In this document: one piece after another, positions 19,789 to 28,772 of the stretch
How positions within the stretch are numbered: position 1 is the stretch's first letter
Layout: each line of letters opens with the position of its first letter
Source of the DNA: Campylobacter showae
GTDB lineage: Bacteria > Campylobacterota > Campylobacteria > Campylobacterales > Campylobacteraceae
Assembly (NCBI RefSeq): GCF_900699785.1
Contig: NZ_LR535679.1
Coordinates: 124,001-188,000 of the forward strand
Direction: 5' to 3'
DNA length: 64,000 bases
Notes under the pieces: model-generated
Told to the model about the DNA's origin: nothing
What the model saw: the letters and a program-made list of their open reading frames with translations, nothing else
Database searches by the model: none
Translations under genes and position numbers: made by a program

Positions 19789-20853
19789 CTATTCTCCGCT
19801 TAGCTCCTCGGCTACCTGTGCGGCAAGCTTTAGCTTTTCGCTATCAAAATGCGTGTAAATTCGCGAAGTGTTCAGGCTTGCGTGTCCGAGCGCTTCTTGC
19901 ACCAAAACCAGGTCTTTTTGCTTTTTGTAAAGCATCGTGGCAAAGGTATGGCGCAGCATGTGAGCGCCGTTTTTTTCCTTACGGATTCCGGCTTTAAAGA
20001 GTATCTGCTCGACGATGCGGCTCACGTAGGCCTGCGTTAGACGCGTGCCTTTTTTGTTGATAAAAAGATAGCCTTCTTTATTTATATAGTTTATCGCGAT
20101 CGCGTCCAGGTGGGCTTCGATGAGGCGGCGCTTGATCATGACGATGCGGTACTTGTTGCCTTTGCCGCGGATTCTTATGACGTAGAGCTCGCCGTCCTCG
20201 GCTATATCTTTTCGCTTTAGGCTTAGCGCCTCGCTCACGCGGATGCCGGTGAAAATGATAATTTTGATGATGAGCTTGTTGCGGTTGGCGTTGCTTTTAA
20301 ACTCCGCGTTTTCGATCGCTTCCAAAAATCTCTTGACCTCATCCTCGCTCATAAACTCAGGCAGTTTTTGCCCGCGCGCTCCGCCCACGCCGCCCCAGTT
20401 TTTTAGCTCGATGTCAAAGACGTGCGCCTTGCCGTCCTCTTCGTTTTGCTTGTCTAAAAATGCGAAAAAATTTATCGCGCTTATGCGGTAGTTTTTCTTG
20501 CTCGCGTCGCTTAGTCCGCCCGTGACGCTAGCTAGCACCTCGCTTAGCAGCTCTTCGTCGATCTGCTTTAGGCTCTCTAGCTCGTAAAATTTGAGCGTCT
20601 CGAATATCTTTTTAAGCGGATTAAAGTATGTATTTATGCCCGTTAGTCCCGCGTTTCTAGCCGATTTTACGAGGCCGTCTAGCTGGTCGATGTTTTTTAT
20701 CTCGCGGCTAAGGGCGAAATTTACGCTTGCTAGCGCCTTTGGGTCGCGAAGCTCTTTGTTTGAGAGCGAGCTAAGTTTAAATTTGACGTAACGAGTCAGC
20801 CAAAATATAAACGAGTTTTCAAAACTATCCTTGCAATCAAGCGCGTATTTCAA
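19789..20853 (-). CDS. xerH: XerH-type tyrosine recombinase
   Basis: 354 residues. A SAM-like core-binding domain fills the first 160 residues. The catalytic domain shows all key residues: Arg in TGIRVSEALSL, HMLRHTFATM (His-x-x-Arg), the LGHASLNTSRIYTHF box with His and the nucleophilic Tyr. Epsilonproteobacteria use one such enzyme, XerH, to resolve chromosome dimers at difH. The length and the extended N-terminus fit XerH better than XerC/D or an integrase. No phage or integron genes are nearby. Confidence 0.85.
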   Translation of the reverse strand: MKYALDCKDSFENSFIFWLTRYVKFKLSSLSNKELRDPKALASVNFALSREIKNIDQLDGLVKSARNAGLTGINTYFNPLKKIFETLKFYELESLKQIDEELLSEVLASVTGGLSDASKKNYRISAINFFAFLDKQNEEDGKAHVFDIELKNWGGVGGARGQKLPEFMSEDEVKRFLEAIENAEFKSNANRNKLIIKIIIFTGIRVSEALSLKRKDIAEDGELYVIRIRGKGNKYRIVMIKRRLIEAHLDAIAINYINKEGYLFINKKGTRLTQAYVSRIVEQILFKAGIRKEKNGAHMLRHTFATMLYKKQKDLVLVQEALGHASLNTSRIYTHFDSEKLKLAAQVAEELSGE

Positions 20854-20944
20854 GATATTTTCCTTAATTTTATAAAAATTTGAAAAGCATTATAACCAAA
20901 CGCTTCTAAAAAATAAATTTTGGGGTAATCTGAAAAACACTTTT

Positions 20945-21007
20945 AATCAAAATATTAATATTATCATTTAAGTTAAGTTATGATAAAGTTGCGAAACCAT
21001 TTTGATT
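20945..21007. promoter_or_regulatory. Nested inverted repeats between xerH and ttrB
   Basis: An outer 8-bp repeat AATCAAAA / TTTTGATT (20945-20952 and 21000-21007) encloses TTATCAT-N12-ATGATAA (20961-20967 and 20980-20986) and the palindrome AATATTAATATT (20951-20962). A possible -10, TATGAT at 20979-20984, overlaps the inner right arm. It may be an operator for ttrBA or, because it adjoins xerH, the difH site. Neither can be decided by eye. Confidence 0.4.
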
Positions 21008-21020
21008 CAAAGGAGAAAAA

Positions 21021-21761
21021 ATGCAATCAACGCTAGGTTCGCGTCGTAGCTTTATTGCTGCGGCGGGTGTTTTTATAGCGGCGACCGCGCTCAGGGCCGC
21101 TCCGAATAAATTTGAAAAAACCAAAGGTCCGCGCTACGGCATGGTCATCGACCTCACGCGCTGCGTCGGCTGTCAGTCTTGCACGATGAACTGCGCAATG
21201 GAAAATAACGTCCAAGCAGGCGCCTTTAGGACGATCGTTTCGGAGTACGAAGCTAGCGACAAAGACGGCAACCGCGCCGTTATCGCTTCGCTACCGCGCC
21301 TTTGCAATCACTGCGAAAACCCCGCCTGTATCGACGTTTGTCCGACGGGAGCGAGCCACCAAAGAAGCAACGGCATCGTCAAAGTAAATAGCGCCGAGTG
21401 TATCGGCTGCGCGCTTTGCGCCGAGGCCTGTCCGTATCACGCCAGATACCTTAGCATGCAGACCTATAAAGTCGATAAATGCACCTTCTGCGACCACAGA
21501 CTGCGCGAGGGATTGCTACCTGCGTGCGTGGAGACCTGCGTGGGCGGAAGCCGCATAATAGGCGATCTAAACGACAAAAACTCAAATATCAGAAAATTTT
21601 TAGCCGCTCACGAGACGATGGTGTTAGACAGTCCGAAAAATACGCACCCGCAGGTTTTTTATCACGGCGTGAGCGAAATTTTGGCTAAAAACGACAAGGA
21701 GCTGGCGGCTAAAAACGGCTACAAGCAAGCGATCAGCTGGAGCGAAGAGATCGCGCTGTAA
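21021..21761 (+). CDS. ttrB: TtrB, iron-sulfur subunit of tetrathionate reductase
   Basis: 246 residues. The start carries a Tat signal (SRRSFIAAAG) for export folded. Four Cys clusters bind four [4Fe-4S] centres: CVGCQSCTMNC, CNHCENPACIDVCP, CIGCALCAEACP and CTFCDHRLREG...CVETC. This is the electron-transfer subunit type of DMSO-reductase-family enzymes. It is called TtrB from its partner, the clear TtrA gene 10 nt downstream. Strong AAGGAG ribosome site. Confidence 0.9.
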   Translation: MQSTLGSRRSFIAAAGVFIAATALRAAPNKFEKTKGPRYGMVIDLTRCVGCQSCTMNCAMENNVQAGAFRTIVSEYEASDKDGNRAVIASLPRLCNHCENPACIDVCPTGASHQRSNGIVKVNSAECIGCALCAEACPYHARYLSMQTYKVDKCTFCDHRLREGLLPACVETCVGGSRIIGDLNDKNSNIRKFLAAHETMVLDSPKNTHPQVFYHGVSEILAKNDKELAAKNGYKQAISWSEEIAL

Positions 21762-21771
21762 GGAGGAGACG

Positions 21772-24771
21772 ATGAAAAGACGAGAATTTTTAAAAAACGC
21801 GGCGATGATCTCGGCCATAGGCGCGACCGCTGCGGTAGCGGACGACGCTGCTAAAATAAAAGACGACTACAAGCCGCAGGGAAATTCCGCCCAGCCCGAA
21901 TTTAGCGTAAAAGACGGCAAAATTTTAATGAACGACGGACATAGCGTGGTATTTTCGATGTGTCACGGCTGCGTGGCAAAGTGCGGACTACGCCTGCACG
22001 TGGACGAAAAAGCAGACCGCGTGCTAAGATGCACGGGCAACCCATACCATCCGCTATCAAACGTGCACTGGGCGAGCTTTGAGACCTCGATAAACGACGC
22101 CTTGCTAGCGACCACGGCTAGCGGCGAGGACGATCGGCGCGCCACCGTATGCGCTAGAGGCGCAGCGCTGCCCGAGATGATAGCCTCGCCTATTAGGATT
22201 TTATCTCCGCTAAAGCGAGTAGGCAAAAGAGGCGAGGGTAAGTGGGAAAAGATCAGCTTCGAACGTCTCATCGAGGAGGTCGTCGAGGGTGGGGATCTTT
22301 TCGGCGAGGGGCACGTGGACGGGCTTAGAGCCATATACTCAGACGAGCTCATCGACGAGGCAAATCCCGAATACGGCACCAAGCGCAACCAGCTTTTGAG
22401 CTTTTATCTCTACGACGGGCGCTCGGATATCGTCGATCGCTTTATCAAAAAATCTTTCGGCACCGTAAATCACTACTCGCACGGCGGTATCTGCGGCGGC
22501 GGCTTTAGAGTGGGCGGCAAGATCGCGCACAACGCAAAGGGCTTTGCTCACACCAAGCCCGACTACGAAAATTCCAAATTTAGCATCTACTGGGGCACCT
22601 CGCCCGCAAACGGCGGAAATCCGTTTCAAAAGCAAGCTAAAATGGTCGCCCACGCAAGAAGCGTAAACGATGGCTTCACTTACGCCGTGATCGATCCTAC
22701 GGTAACAAACGCCGTCAAATTCGCCGCCTCCGATAAAGGCCGCTGGATCGGCATAAAACCGGGCACCGACTCGGCGCTTGCTATGGCGATGATACGCTGG
22801 ATCATCGAAAACGAAAAATACGCCGAAAACTACCTCATGCAGCCAAATTTAGAGCAAGCAAAGCTAGCCGGCGAGATACACTGGTGCAACGCCACCCACC
22901 TAGTCATCACGCAAAAAGGCCACCCAGACTACGGTAAATTTGCGCTCGCGGGCGACGAGTGGCAGGTCTGCTCACAAAGCGGCAAAATCCAAAGCTACAA
23001 GATAAACGAACCCGCCAAACTCTACTACGAGGGTAAAATTTTACTGGGCGGCAAGGAGGTCGAGGTCAAAAGCTCGATGCAGCTGCTAAAAGAGTCGGCC
23101 TATAAACACAGCCTTGAGGAGTACTCTAAAATTTGCGGCGTGAGCATGGACGATATCCTCTGGCTGTGCGAAAATTTCACCAAAAACGGCAGGCAGGTCA
23201 GCACCAACGTCCACGGCGGAATGATGCACACGCAAGCAGCGATGAGCACGTATGCGATATTTTGCTTAAACACGCTAATGGGCACCTACGGCTACAAGGG
23301 CGGCAGCGTAAATGCAAGCGCGGGCACGCATGAGTTTTTAAAGGGTAGATACGATCTAGAAAATTTCGAGGGCGCATACAAGCCAAACGGGCTAAATTTA
23401 TCCCGCTCAGGCAAGTATTACGAAACGAGCTCGGAGTTTAAGCGTAAAGTCGCGGCAGGCGGCAGCGGTTATCCTGCACAGCAGCCGTGGTATCCTATCT
23501 CGATGCCGCTAGTAAACGAAACGCTCACCAGCCACGCCGCGGGCTATCCGTACAAGGTAAAAGCGTTTATAAACTACATGACAAACGTGATGTATGGACA
23601 GGCGGGGCTCGAGGTCGCGGTACTCGACGCGCTAAAAGATAGCAAAAATTTGCCGCTTTTCATCGGTATCGACGCCTTTATGAACGAAACCAACGCCTAC
23701 GCCGACTATATCGTACCAGACGGCGTAAATCTCGAAAACTGGGCGCTTCCAAACTCGCTTTGGGGCACGATAGCTAAAACCTCGGTCGTGCGCTACCCGG
23801 CCGTTACCGCCAAACAAGACCGCGCCGCAGACGGCACGGTGATCGACGTGGAGGCCTTTTATATCGCGGTGGCAAAGAGGCTCGGGCTCAAAGGATTTGG
23901 CAAGGGCGCCTTTAAAGATAAAGACGGAAAGCCGATGGATCTGGATACGAAAGAGCAGTATTATGCCGCGGCGCTGGCAAATTTGGCCTTTGACGGAGCG
24001 GGCGTGAAAGACATCGACAAAGAGGACTTGAAGCTTAGCAAAATTTCAAAAACCATGAAAAAGCTAGAGCCGTTTTTAAAAGACGAGGAAAAAGTAAAAG
24101 TCGCGCACGTGCTGGCAAAGGGCGGTAGATTTGACGATTACGAGAGCGCTTATGCGGGCGATAAAATGACGGTAAAAGTACCCACCGCCACGCCTGCTGC
24201 GATCTACTACGAGCCCCTTGGCGGACACAGACACTCTATCACGGGCAAGTACATGCCGGGCACTCCGACTCTAGCTCTTGCGGTGGCTAGTGACGGCACT
24301 CCGCTAGAAAAGTTTTTCCCAAAATCAGAATGGAAATACCTCGTAAGCTCGAGAAAATCAAATATCCAGCACTACTACACGATAGTTAGTCCAAAGTTGC
24401 GCGCCATACATCCGAAAAATTTTGTCAGGATCGCCGAGGATATCGCGAGCGAGCAGGGTATCAAGACTGGCGACACGGTCAAGATCACGACGCCGTACGG
24501 CTCGCAAACGGGCGAGGCCTTTGTAACAAACGGCGTTGCTAGCGGCGTCATCAGCCTCGAGCACGGATTTGGACACGATGAGTTCGGCGCTAGGATGCAT
24601 TTTATCGACGGTAAACCGGCCTTTTGGCTAGAAAGCGCGGGAAAAGGGGTAAATCACAACAAACTAGGCCTGCTAGATCCAAAGCGAAAGGGCAAATTTA
24701 GCCTAAACGACTGGCTGGTGGGCACCTGCGCTAGACAGGCGCTACCTGCAAATATCCGTAAAATCGGCTAA
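21772..24771 (+). CDS. ttrA: TtrA, catalytic molybdopterin subunit of tetrathionate reductase
   Basis: 999-residue DMSO-reductase-family protein that reduces tetrathionate to thiosulfate in the periplasm. It has a Tat signal (RREFLKNA) and an N-terminal [4Fe-4S] motif with Cys 64, 67, 71 and 127. The likely Mo-ligand Cys is 241 (HGGICGGGF). Long stretches recall Salmonella TtrA, including KRVGKRGEGKW, EEVVEGGDLFGEGHVDGL and IDAFMNET-ADYIVPD. That makes tetrathionate the likely substrate over arsenate, thiosulfate or polysulfide. The membrane quinol dehydrogenase TtrC and the TtrSR sensor pair are absent from the window. Confidence 0.92.
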   Translation: MKRREFLKNAAMISAIGATAAVADDAAKIKDDYKPQGNSAQPEFSVKDGKILMNDGHSVVFSMCHGCVAKCGLRLHVDEKADRVLRCTGNPYHPLSNVHWASFETSINDALLATTASGEDDRRATVCARGAALPEMIASPIRILSPLKRVGKRGEGKWEKISFERLIEEVVEGGDLFGEGHVDGLRAIYSDELIDEANPEYGTKRNQLLSFYLYDGRSDIVDRFIKKSFGTVNHYSHGGICGGGFRVGGKIAHNAKGFAHTKPDYENSKFSIYWGTSPANGGNPFQKQAKMVAHARSVNDGFTYAVIDPTVTNAVKFAASDKGRWIGIKPGTDSALAMAMIRWIIENEKYAENYLMQPNLEQAKLAGEIHWCNATHLVITQKGHPDYGKFALAGDEWQVCSQSGKIQSYKINEPAKLYYEGKILLGGKEVEVKSSMQLLKESAYKHSLEEYSKICGVSMDDILWLCENFTKNGRQVSTNVHGGMMHTQAAMSTYAIFCLNTLMGTYGYKGGSVNASAGTHEFLKGRYDLENFEGAYKPNGLNLSRSGKYYETSSEFKRKVAAGGSGYPAQQPWYPISMPLVNETLTSHAAGYPYKVKAFINYMTNVMYGQAGLEVAVLDALKDSKNLPLFIGIDAFMNETNAYADYIVPDGVNLENWALPNSLWGTIAKTSVVRYPAVTAKQDRAADGTVIDVEAFYIAVAKRLGLKGFGKGAFKDKDGKPMDLDTKEQYYAAALANLAFDGAGVKDIDKEDLKLSKISKTMKKLEPFLKDEEKVKVAHVLAKGGRFDDYESAYAGDKMTVKVPTATPAAIYYEPLGGHRHSITGKYMPGTPTLALAVASDGTPLEKFFPKSEWKYLVSSRKSNIQHYYTIVSPKLRAIHPKNFVRIAEDIASEQGIKTGDTVKITTPYGSQTGEAFVTNGVASGVISLEHGFGHDEFGARMHFIDGKPAFWLESAGKGVNHNKLGLLDPKRKGKFSLNDWLVGTCARQALPANIRKIG

Positions 24772-24778
24772 ATTTAAC

Positions 24779-24808
24779 GCGGCGGCCTCGGCTTAGCCTG
24801 GTCGCCGC
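24779..24808 (+). terminator. GC-rich hairpin after ttrA
   Basis: GCGGCGGCC / GGTCGCCGC, a 9-bp stem with one mismatch and a 12-nt loop, 8 nt after the ttrA stop. There is no T run, so its terminator role is probable only. Confidence 0.5.
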
Positions 24809-24913
24809 AAATTTGACGTTTCGGCGGTAAAATTAAAGTAGCGTAAATTTGTCGCGAACGGCGTCAAATTTAGAGTACATTTGAGACAGCCCGCGCAAAT
24901 TTGACGGCAAATT

Positions 24914-25852
24914 TTACCGATAGATATCTAGGCTCAAATTTAACTCGTCGATGACGCTAAGCATCTGCCTCACGTATCTTTGCTCGCGCCGAGCCTCGGC
25001 GATGTCTAGTTTATCAAAAAGCCGCCCCTCGAAAAAATTTCTCCTACTAAAGCAAAATAGATAAAATTTGTTATCCATAAAGGCCACGCTGGGCGATTTT
25101 AGGGTGTTTTTGTAAGCTTTTAGTATATTTAGCTTGCCCATAAACGCAGGCGTGAGCAGATACCTCGCCTCCACCTTATCCGTCGTAAAAACTCTAAAAT
25201 TTTCATTAAATTTGACGTCGTCGAGTAGCTCTTTTTCGCCTAAAAATTTAGTATTAAAATCCTTACTCACGGCGACCGTTTTGCCGTTAAATTTCTTGTT
25301 AAATTCGCACTTTAGCACGCTACCTTTAAAGTCCGAATACTTATCAAACGCGTATTTTAACAGGATAAATGCGGCGACGTATTTGTTATTTATCCGAGGG
25401 TATTCGCGCTCATGGCTAATAATCTCGCACAAGTTAAATTTGACGCCCTTATACACGCCTCGCACGCTATCTTCGCTATAAAATGTGCTCGGTCTATAAA
25501 TCCCCGCCGCATTAAATTCGCTCTGCGAGATACCGCCGTAAGCGCTATACGTAAAGCTCTCGTCGATATCTTTGATGAGCGCGGGGATAAAAACTTCTTT
25601 GTAAAATTCGTTGTATTCGTCCTGTGCTTTGCCTATGCTTTTTAGCTTTGCGGGCACCCAAAATAGCAAGCCAAAAAACAGCACAAGCAAAACCAAAGCC
25701 GCCCCGCTGCCTAGATCAAAAATCTTAAGCGCCGCTAAAAATAGGGCAAAAATGCCGACGCAAAAGGCGATAAGAGTGGGCGATCCGGCCGCTGCGGCTC
25801 GGCACTCTTTTTGTTTTTTCACGGTTAATAAAAATGCTTGCGAAAGGGTCAT
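24914..25852 (-). CDS. DUF3137-type membrane protein
   Basis: 312 residues from the ATG at 25852. Two adjacent membrane helices lie at about residues 25-75, followed by a soluble domain with SYGGISQSEFNAAGIYRPS and a KGVKFNLCEIISHE segment, which resemble DUF3137 proteins. Function unknown. The frame stays open upstream to 26059, but that part translates AAATTTG-type spacer sequence (Asn-Leu-Pro-Lys-Phe repeats), so I take the inner ATG as the start. Its ribosome site is weak. Confidence 0.7.
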   Translation of the reverse strand: MTLSQAFLLTVKKQKECRAAAAGSPTLIAFCVGIFALFLAALKIFDLGSGAALVLLVLFFGLLFWVPAKLKSIGKAQDEYNEFYKEVFIPALIKDIDESFTYSAYGGISQSEFNAAGIYRPSTFYSEDSVRGVYKGVKFNLCEIISHEREYPRINNKYVAAFILLKYAFDKYSDFKGSVLKCEFNKKFNGKTVAVSKDFNTKFLGEKELLDDVKFNENFRVFTTDKVEARYLLTPAFMGKLNILKAYKNTLKSPSVAFMDNKFYLFCFSRRNFFEGRLFDKLDIAEARREQRYVRQMLSVIDELNLSLDIYR

Positions 25853-26125
25853 TTGGTCGCTTTCGATTAAATTTTGCGTAAATTTTGACCGAGCGCAGCT
25901 TAAAATAGAGTAAATTCGGGCGGGTAAATTTGAGCGAGGATTTTTAAAATTCGGCAGATTTGGAGTCAAATTTGGCTCGGCGTAAATTTGAAATTTGCCG
26001 CCGTTTTCGAGCGTAAATTTAAGATCAAATTTAACCGAGCCGTAGAAGCGACTCGTCAAATTTGCTTTAATGCCAAATCAAAGCGGCAAATGCGCCGACA
26101 AAAGCTCAAATTTAAGCGATCAAAT

Positions 26126-27325
26126 TTAGAGATTTTCTATCACCCTTTTTGTTTCTAGCGCGATTTCTAGCTCCTCGTTAGTAGGCACGACGAGAGTTTT
26201 TACCGCTGCGTCAGGGGTGCTTAGATCGCGTATACCGCCGCTTGCGGCGAAATTTAGCTCGTGATCGATCCTGATACCCATGTGCGTGAGATCGTTACAG
26301 ATTTTCTCGCGGCTATACGGGGCGTTCTCGCCGATACCGCCGGTGAAAACTATCGCGTCCACTCGGCCCAAAACCGCGTAATACGCGCCGATATATTTTT
26401 TTATACGGTAGCAAAACATCTCAAAGGCCAGATGCGCGCGCTCGTCGCCGCCTTGCATCTTAACGACCACTTCGCGCATATCGTTTGAGCCGCAGATGCC
26501 TAGCAGTCCGCTTTTTTTGTTTAAAAACGCGTCTATGCCCTCAGCCGTGAGCTCGCCTAAATTTAAAAGATATGTAAGCACCGCAGGATCCATATCGCCG
26601 CTTCTAGTGCCCATTATCAGGCCTTCTAGCGGACTTAGGCCCATCGAGGTATCCACGCTTTTGCCCCCTTGCACGGCGCAGGCGGAGGCTCCGTTGCCAA
26701 GATGTAGCGAGATAGCGTTAAATTTCTCGTACGGTACGCCTAGATACTCGGCGGCTTTTTTGGTCACGTAGTGGTGCGAAGTGCCGTGAAAGCCGTATCT
26801 GCGGATATGCAGCCTCTTGCAAAGATCAAATGGCAGAGCATAGCGGTAGGCGTACTCGGGGATAGTTTGATGAAATACGGTATCAAAAACGACGACGTGA
26901 GGCACCTTTTTGCCACTCTCTTGCATGGCGTTTCTTATGCCCGCTAGGTGGCCCGGGTTGTGAAGCGGCGCTAGGACGGAGTTTTGCTCGATTTTGGCGA
27001 TCACGTCAGGCGTAATTAGAGCCGAGTCGCTAAAGCTCTCGCCGCCGTGCACGATGCGGTGCCCGATGCCGTCTAGCTCGCTAAAATCATGCAGGATATT
27101 TGAGCTAGCAAACAGCCGCCTCATCGCTTCAAGCCCCTCGTGGTGGTCCTTTAGCGGAGCGCGCTCCTCGTAAATTTTATCCGCGCTAACGTCTTTTAGC
27201 TTGGCGTAGGAGCTTGCTTCGCCGATCTTTTCGACTAGGCCGCTAGCGATGACGCGGTTATCGCCCATATCGAAAAGCTGAAATTTAACCGACGAGCTGC
27301 CTGAGTTTAAAACCAAAATTTTCAC
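26126..27325 (-). CDS. ackA: AckA, acetate kinase
   Basis: 399 residues from GTG at 27325; [18 protein letters not shown] is the classic N-terminus. Other marks are [28 protein letters not shown] and [11 protein letters not shown]. It makes ATP and acetate from acetyl phosphate. The G of the GTG start is the last base of the pta stop TAG, with AAGGAG inside the end of pta, so the two are translationally coupled. The frame is open further upstream, but that part is pta sequence in another frame. Confidence 0.96.
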   Translation of the reverse strand: MKILVLNSGSSSVKFQLFDMGDNRVIASGLVEKIGEASSYAKLKDVSADKIYEERAPLKDHHEGLEAMRRLFASSNILHDFSELDGIGHRIVHGGESFSDSALITPDVIAKIEQNSVLAPLHNPGHLAGIRNAMQESGKKVPHVVVFDTVFHQTIPEYAYRYALPFDLCKRLHIRRYGFHGTSHHYVTKKAAEYLGVPYEKFNAISLHLGNGASACAVQGGKSVDTSMGLSPLEGLIMGTRSGDMDPAVLTYLLNLGELTAEGIDAFLNKKSGLLGICGSNDMREVVVKMQGGDERAHLAFEMFCYRIKKYIGAYYAVLGRVDAIVFTGGIGENAPYSREKICNDLTHMGIRIDHELNFAASGGIRDLSTPDAAVKTLVVPTNEELEIALETKRVIENL

Positions 27326-28710
27326 TATTTTTCTCCTTCGTTTGCGGCTTGTATCGCGCTTATTAGGACCGTATTTACGACGTCTCCCACGCCGCATCCG
27401 CGACTTAGGTCGTTTACCGGTTTTTTTAGACCTTGCAAGATCGGTCCGACGGCTAGGCAGTTTGCGCTTCGTTGCGCGATTTTATAGCCGATGTTGCCCG
27501 CGTTTAAATTTGGAAATACAAAAACATTCGCGCGGCCGGCTACGTCGCTGTTTGGTAGCTTTTTGCGCGCTACGGCAGGATCTACGGCCGCGTCGTACTG
27601 CACGGGAGCTTCGATTTTTAGGGCTGGGTCGAGATCGCGCGCTATCTCGCCCGCACTCCTAACCAGGTCTATATCCGCTCCGCTGCCGCTATCTCCGCTA
27701 GAGTAGCTTAGCATCGCTACTCGCGGCTCCAGTCCGAACGCGCGCGCCGTGTCCGCCGAGGCTAGGGCGATTTGCGCTAGTTGCCGGGCGTCCGGGTTTG
27801 GATTTATCGCGCAGTCGGCGTAGATCAGGATCTCCTCCGCAAAGCACATTATAAACGAGCTTGAAACTAGCGGGCTATCAGGGCGGGTTTTGATGATCTG
27901 AAGCGCAGGGCGGATGGTGTGCGCCGTGGTCGTGTTTGCGCCGCTTACCATGGCGTGGGCTAGCCCTTCTTGCACCATCATCGTAGCAAAATACGTCCTG
28001 TCTCGCACGAGTTCGCGGGCTTGCTCTAGGCTTACGCCCTTGCTTTTGCGAGCTTCAAAAAGCGCGGCGGTTAGGCGCTGCGTGTACTCGTTTTTTTCTA
28101 AATTTATAAATCTAGCGCCGTTTAAATTTACCCCGAGCTTCTCCGCATCAAATTTAACCTTGTTTTCGTCGCCCAAAAGGATCAAATTTACCGCGCCGCT
28201 TTTTAGTAAAATTTCGCTGGCTCCTAGTATCCGCTCGTCTTCGCTTTCTGGCAAAACGACGGTTTTTTTATCTTTTGCGGCGAGTTTAAATAGCGAATTT
28301 TCAAACCTCAAAGGCGTGATTATATCTTGGTTTGCGTTTAAAATTTCATCCAAATTTCCGCTTACGATTAGCTTTGAGTTTCGCGTAAAAAAGCTCAAAT
28401 TTTCGCGGCAAAAAACCGGAACGTTTAAATTTCTAGCGATTTGTAAATTTAGCTCTATTTCGCCGATACTTGCGATGCTTTTTGCAGGCTTAACGAGTAC
28501 GAAATCAGCGCTTTTAGCCAGGCGGTCAAATTCATTTACCGCGCTTTTAAAAAACTCCCGCTCGCTACCGTTTTCAAAAGCCTTCTTGGTATTTTTTAGT
28601 CCGTCAAAATCATTGATGGGGTCAAAAACGGCTACATTTTTAAATTTTGTTGATATAATTTCGTAAATTTCTTGAAAATTCGCGCCAAGCGCAAGGATAG
28701 AATCGGCCAT
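27325..28710 (-). CDS. pta: Pta, phosphate acetyltransferase
   Basis: 461 residues. The catalytic phosphotransacetylase domain fills about residues 135-455 ([50 protein letters not shown]). The N-terminal part is short compared with the 700-residue enterobacterial enzyme and looks like a reduced regulatory domain. It converts acetyl-CoA to acetyl phosphate for AckA, whose gene overlaps its stop by one base. Confidence 0.94.
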   Translation of the reverse strand: MADSILALGANFQEIYEIISTKFKNVAVFDPINDFDGLKNTKKAFENGSEREFFKSAVNEFDRLAKSADFVLVKPAKSIASIGEIELNLQIARNLNVPVFCRENLSFFTRNSKLIVSGNLDEILNANQDIITPLRFENSLFKLAAKDKKTVVLPESEDERILGASEILLKSGAVNLILLGDENKVKFDAEKLGVNLNGARFINLEKNEYTQRLTAALFEARKSKGVSLEQARELVRDRTYFATMMVQEGLAHAMVSGANTTTAHTIRPALQIIKTRPDSPLVSSSFIMCFAEEILIYADCAINPNPDARQLAQIALASADTARAFGLEPRVAMLSYSSGDSGSGADIDLVRSAGEIARDLDPALKIEAPVQYDAAVDPAVARKKLPNSDVAGRANVFVFPNLNAGNIGYKIAQRSANCLAVGPILQGLKKPVNDLSRGCGVGDVVNTVLISAIQAANEGEK

Positions 28711-28720
28711 AATTTTCCTT

Positions 28721-28738
28721 TTGGAACTTGATTTGCTT
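28721..28738 (+). promoter_or_regulatory. Sigma-54 promoter of flgH
   Basis: TTGGAAC-N5-TTTGCTT: the -24 GG (28723-28724) and -12 GC (28735-28736) have the exact spacing needed by RpoN, and the sequence fits Campylobacter sigma-54 flagellar promoters (GGAA ... TTGCTT). It ends about 35 bp before the flgH start. The rpoN gene is at 51073-52335. Confidence 0.85.
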
Positions 28739-28772
28739 ATTTTATCGTAAAATTTTCACTTTAAGGTAAAGC

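Noticed and set aside
19789..20853. Phage integrase or integron
   Set aside because: The protein has the XerH length and layout, and there are no phage, attC or cassette genes around it.
21963..22388. Long antisense open frame in ttrA, and similar ones in clpB, speA, murA and hslU
   Set aside because: They lie opposite strong protein families in codon-biased genes, lack ribosome sites and show no domains.
25853..26059. N-terminal extension of the DUF3137 protein
   Set aside because: It translates AAATTTG-rich spacer sequence; an ATG precedes the first membrane segment.
25900..26130. Repeated AAATTTGA words as a CRISPR array
   Set aside because: The words are only 6-9 bases with irregular spacing, occur in both orientations, and no cas gene is present.
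27326..27397. N-terminal extension of AckA (Arg/Lys-rich)
   Set aside because: It lies inside pta in another frame; the acetate kinase family starts at KILVLNSG, where a GTG with a good ribosome site exists.
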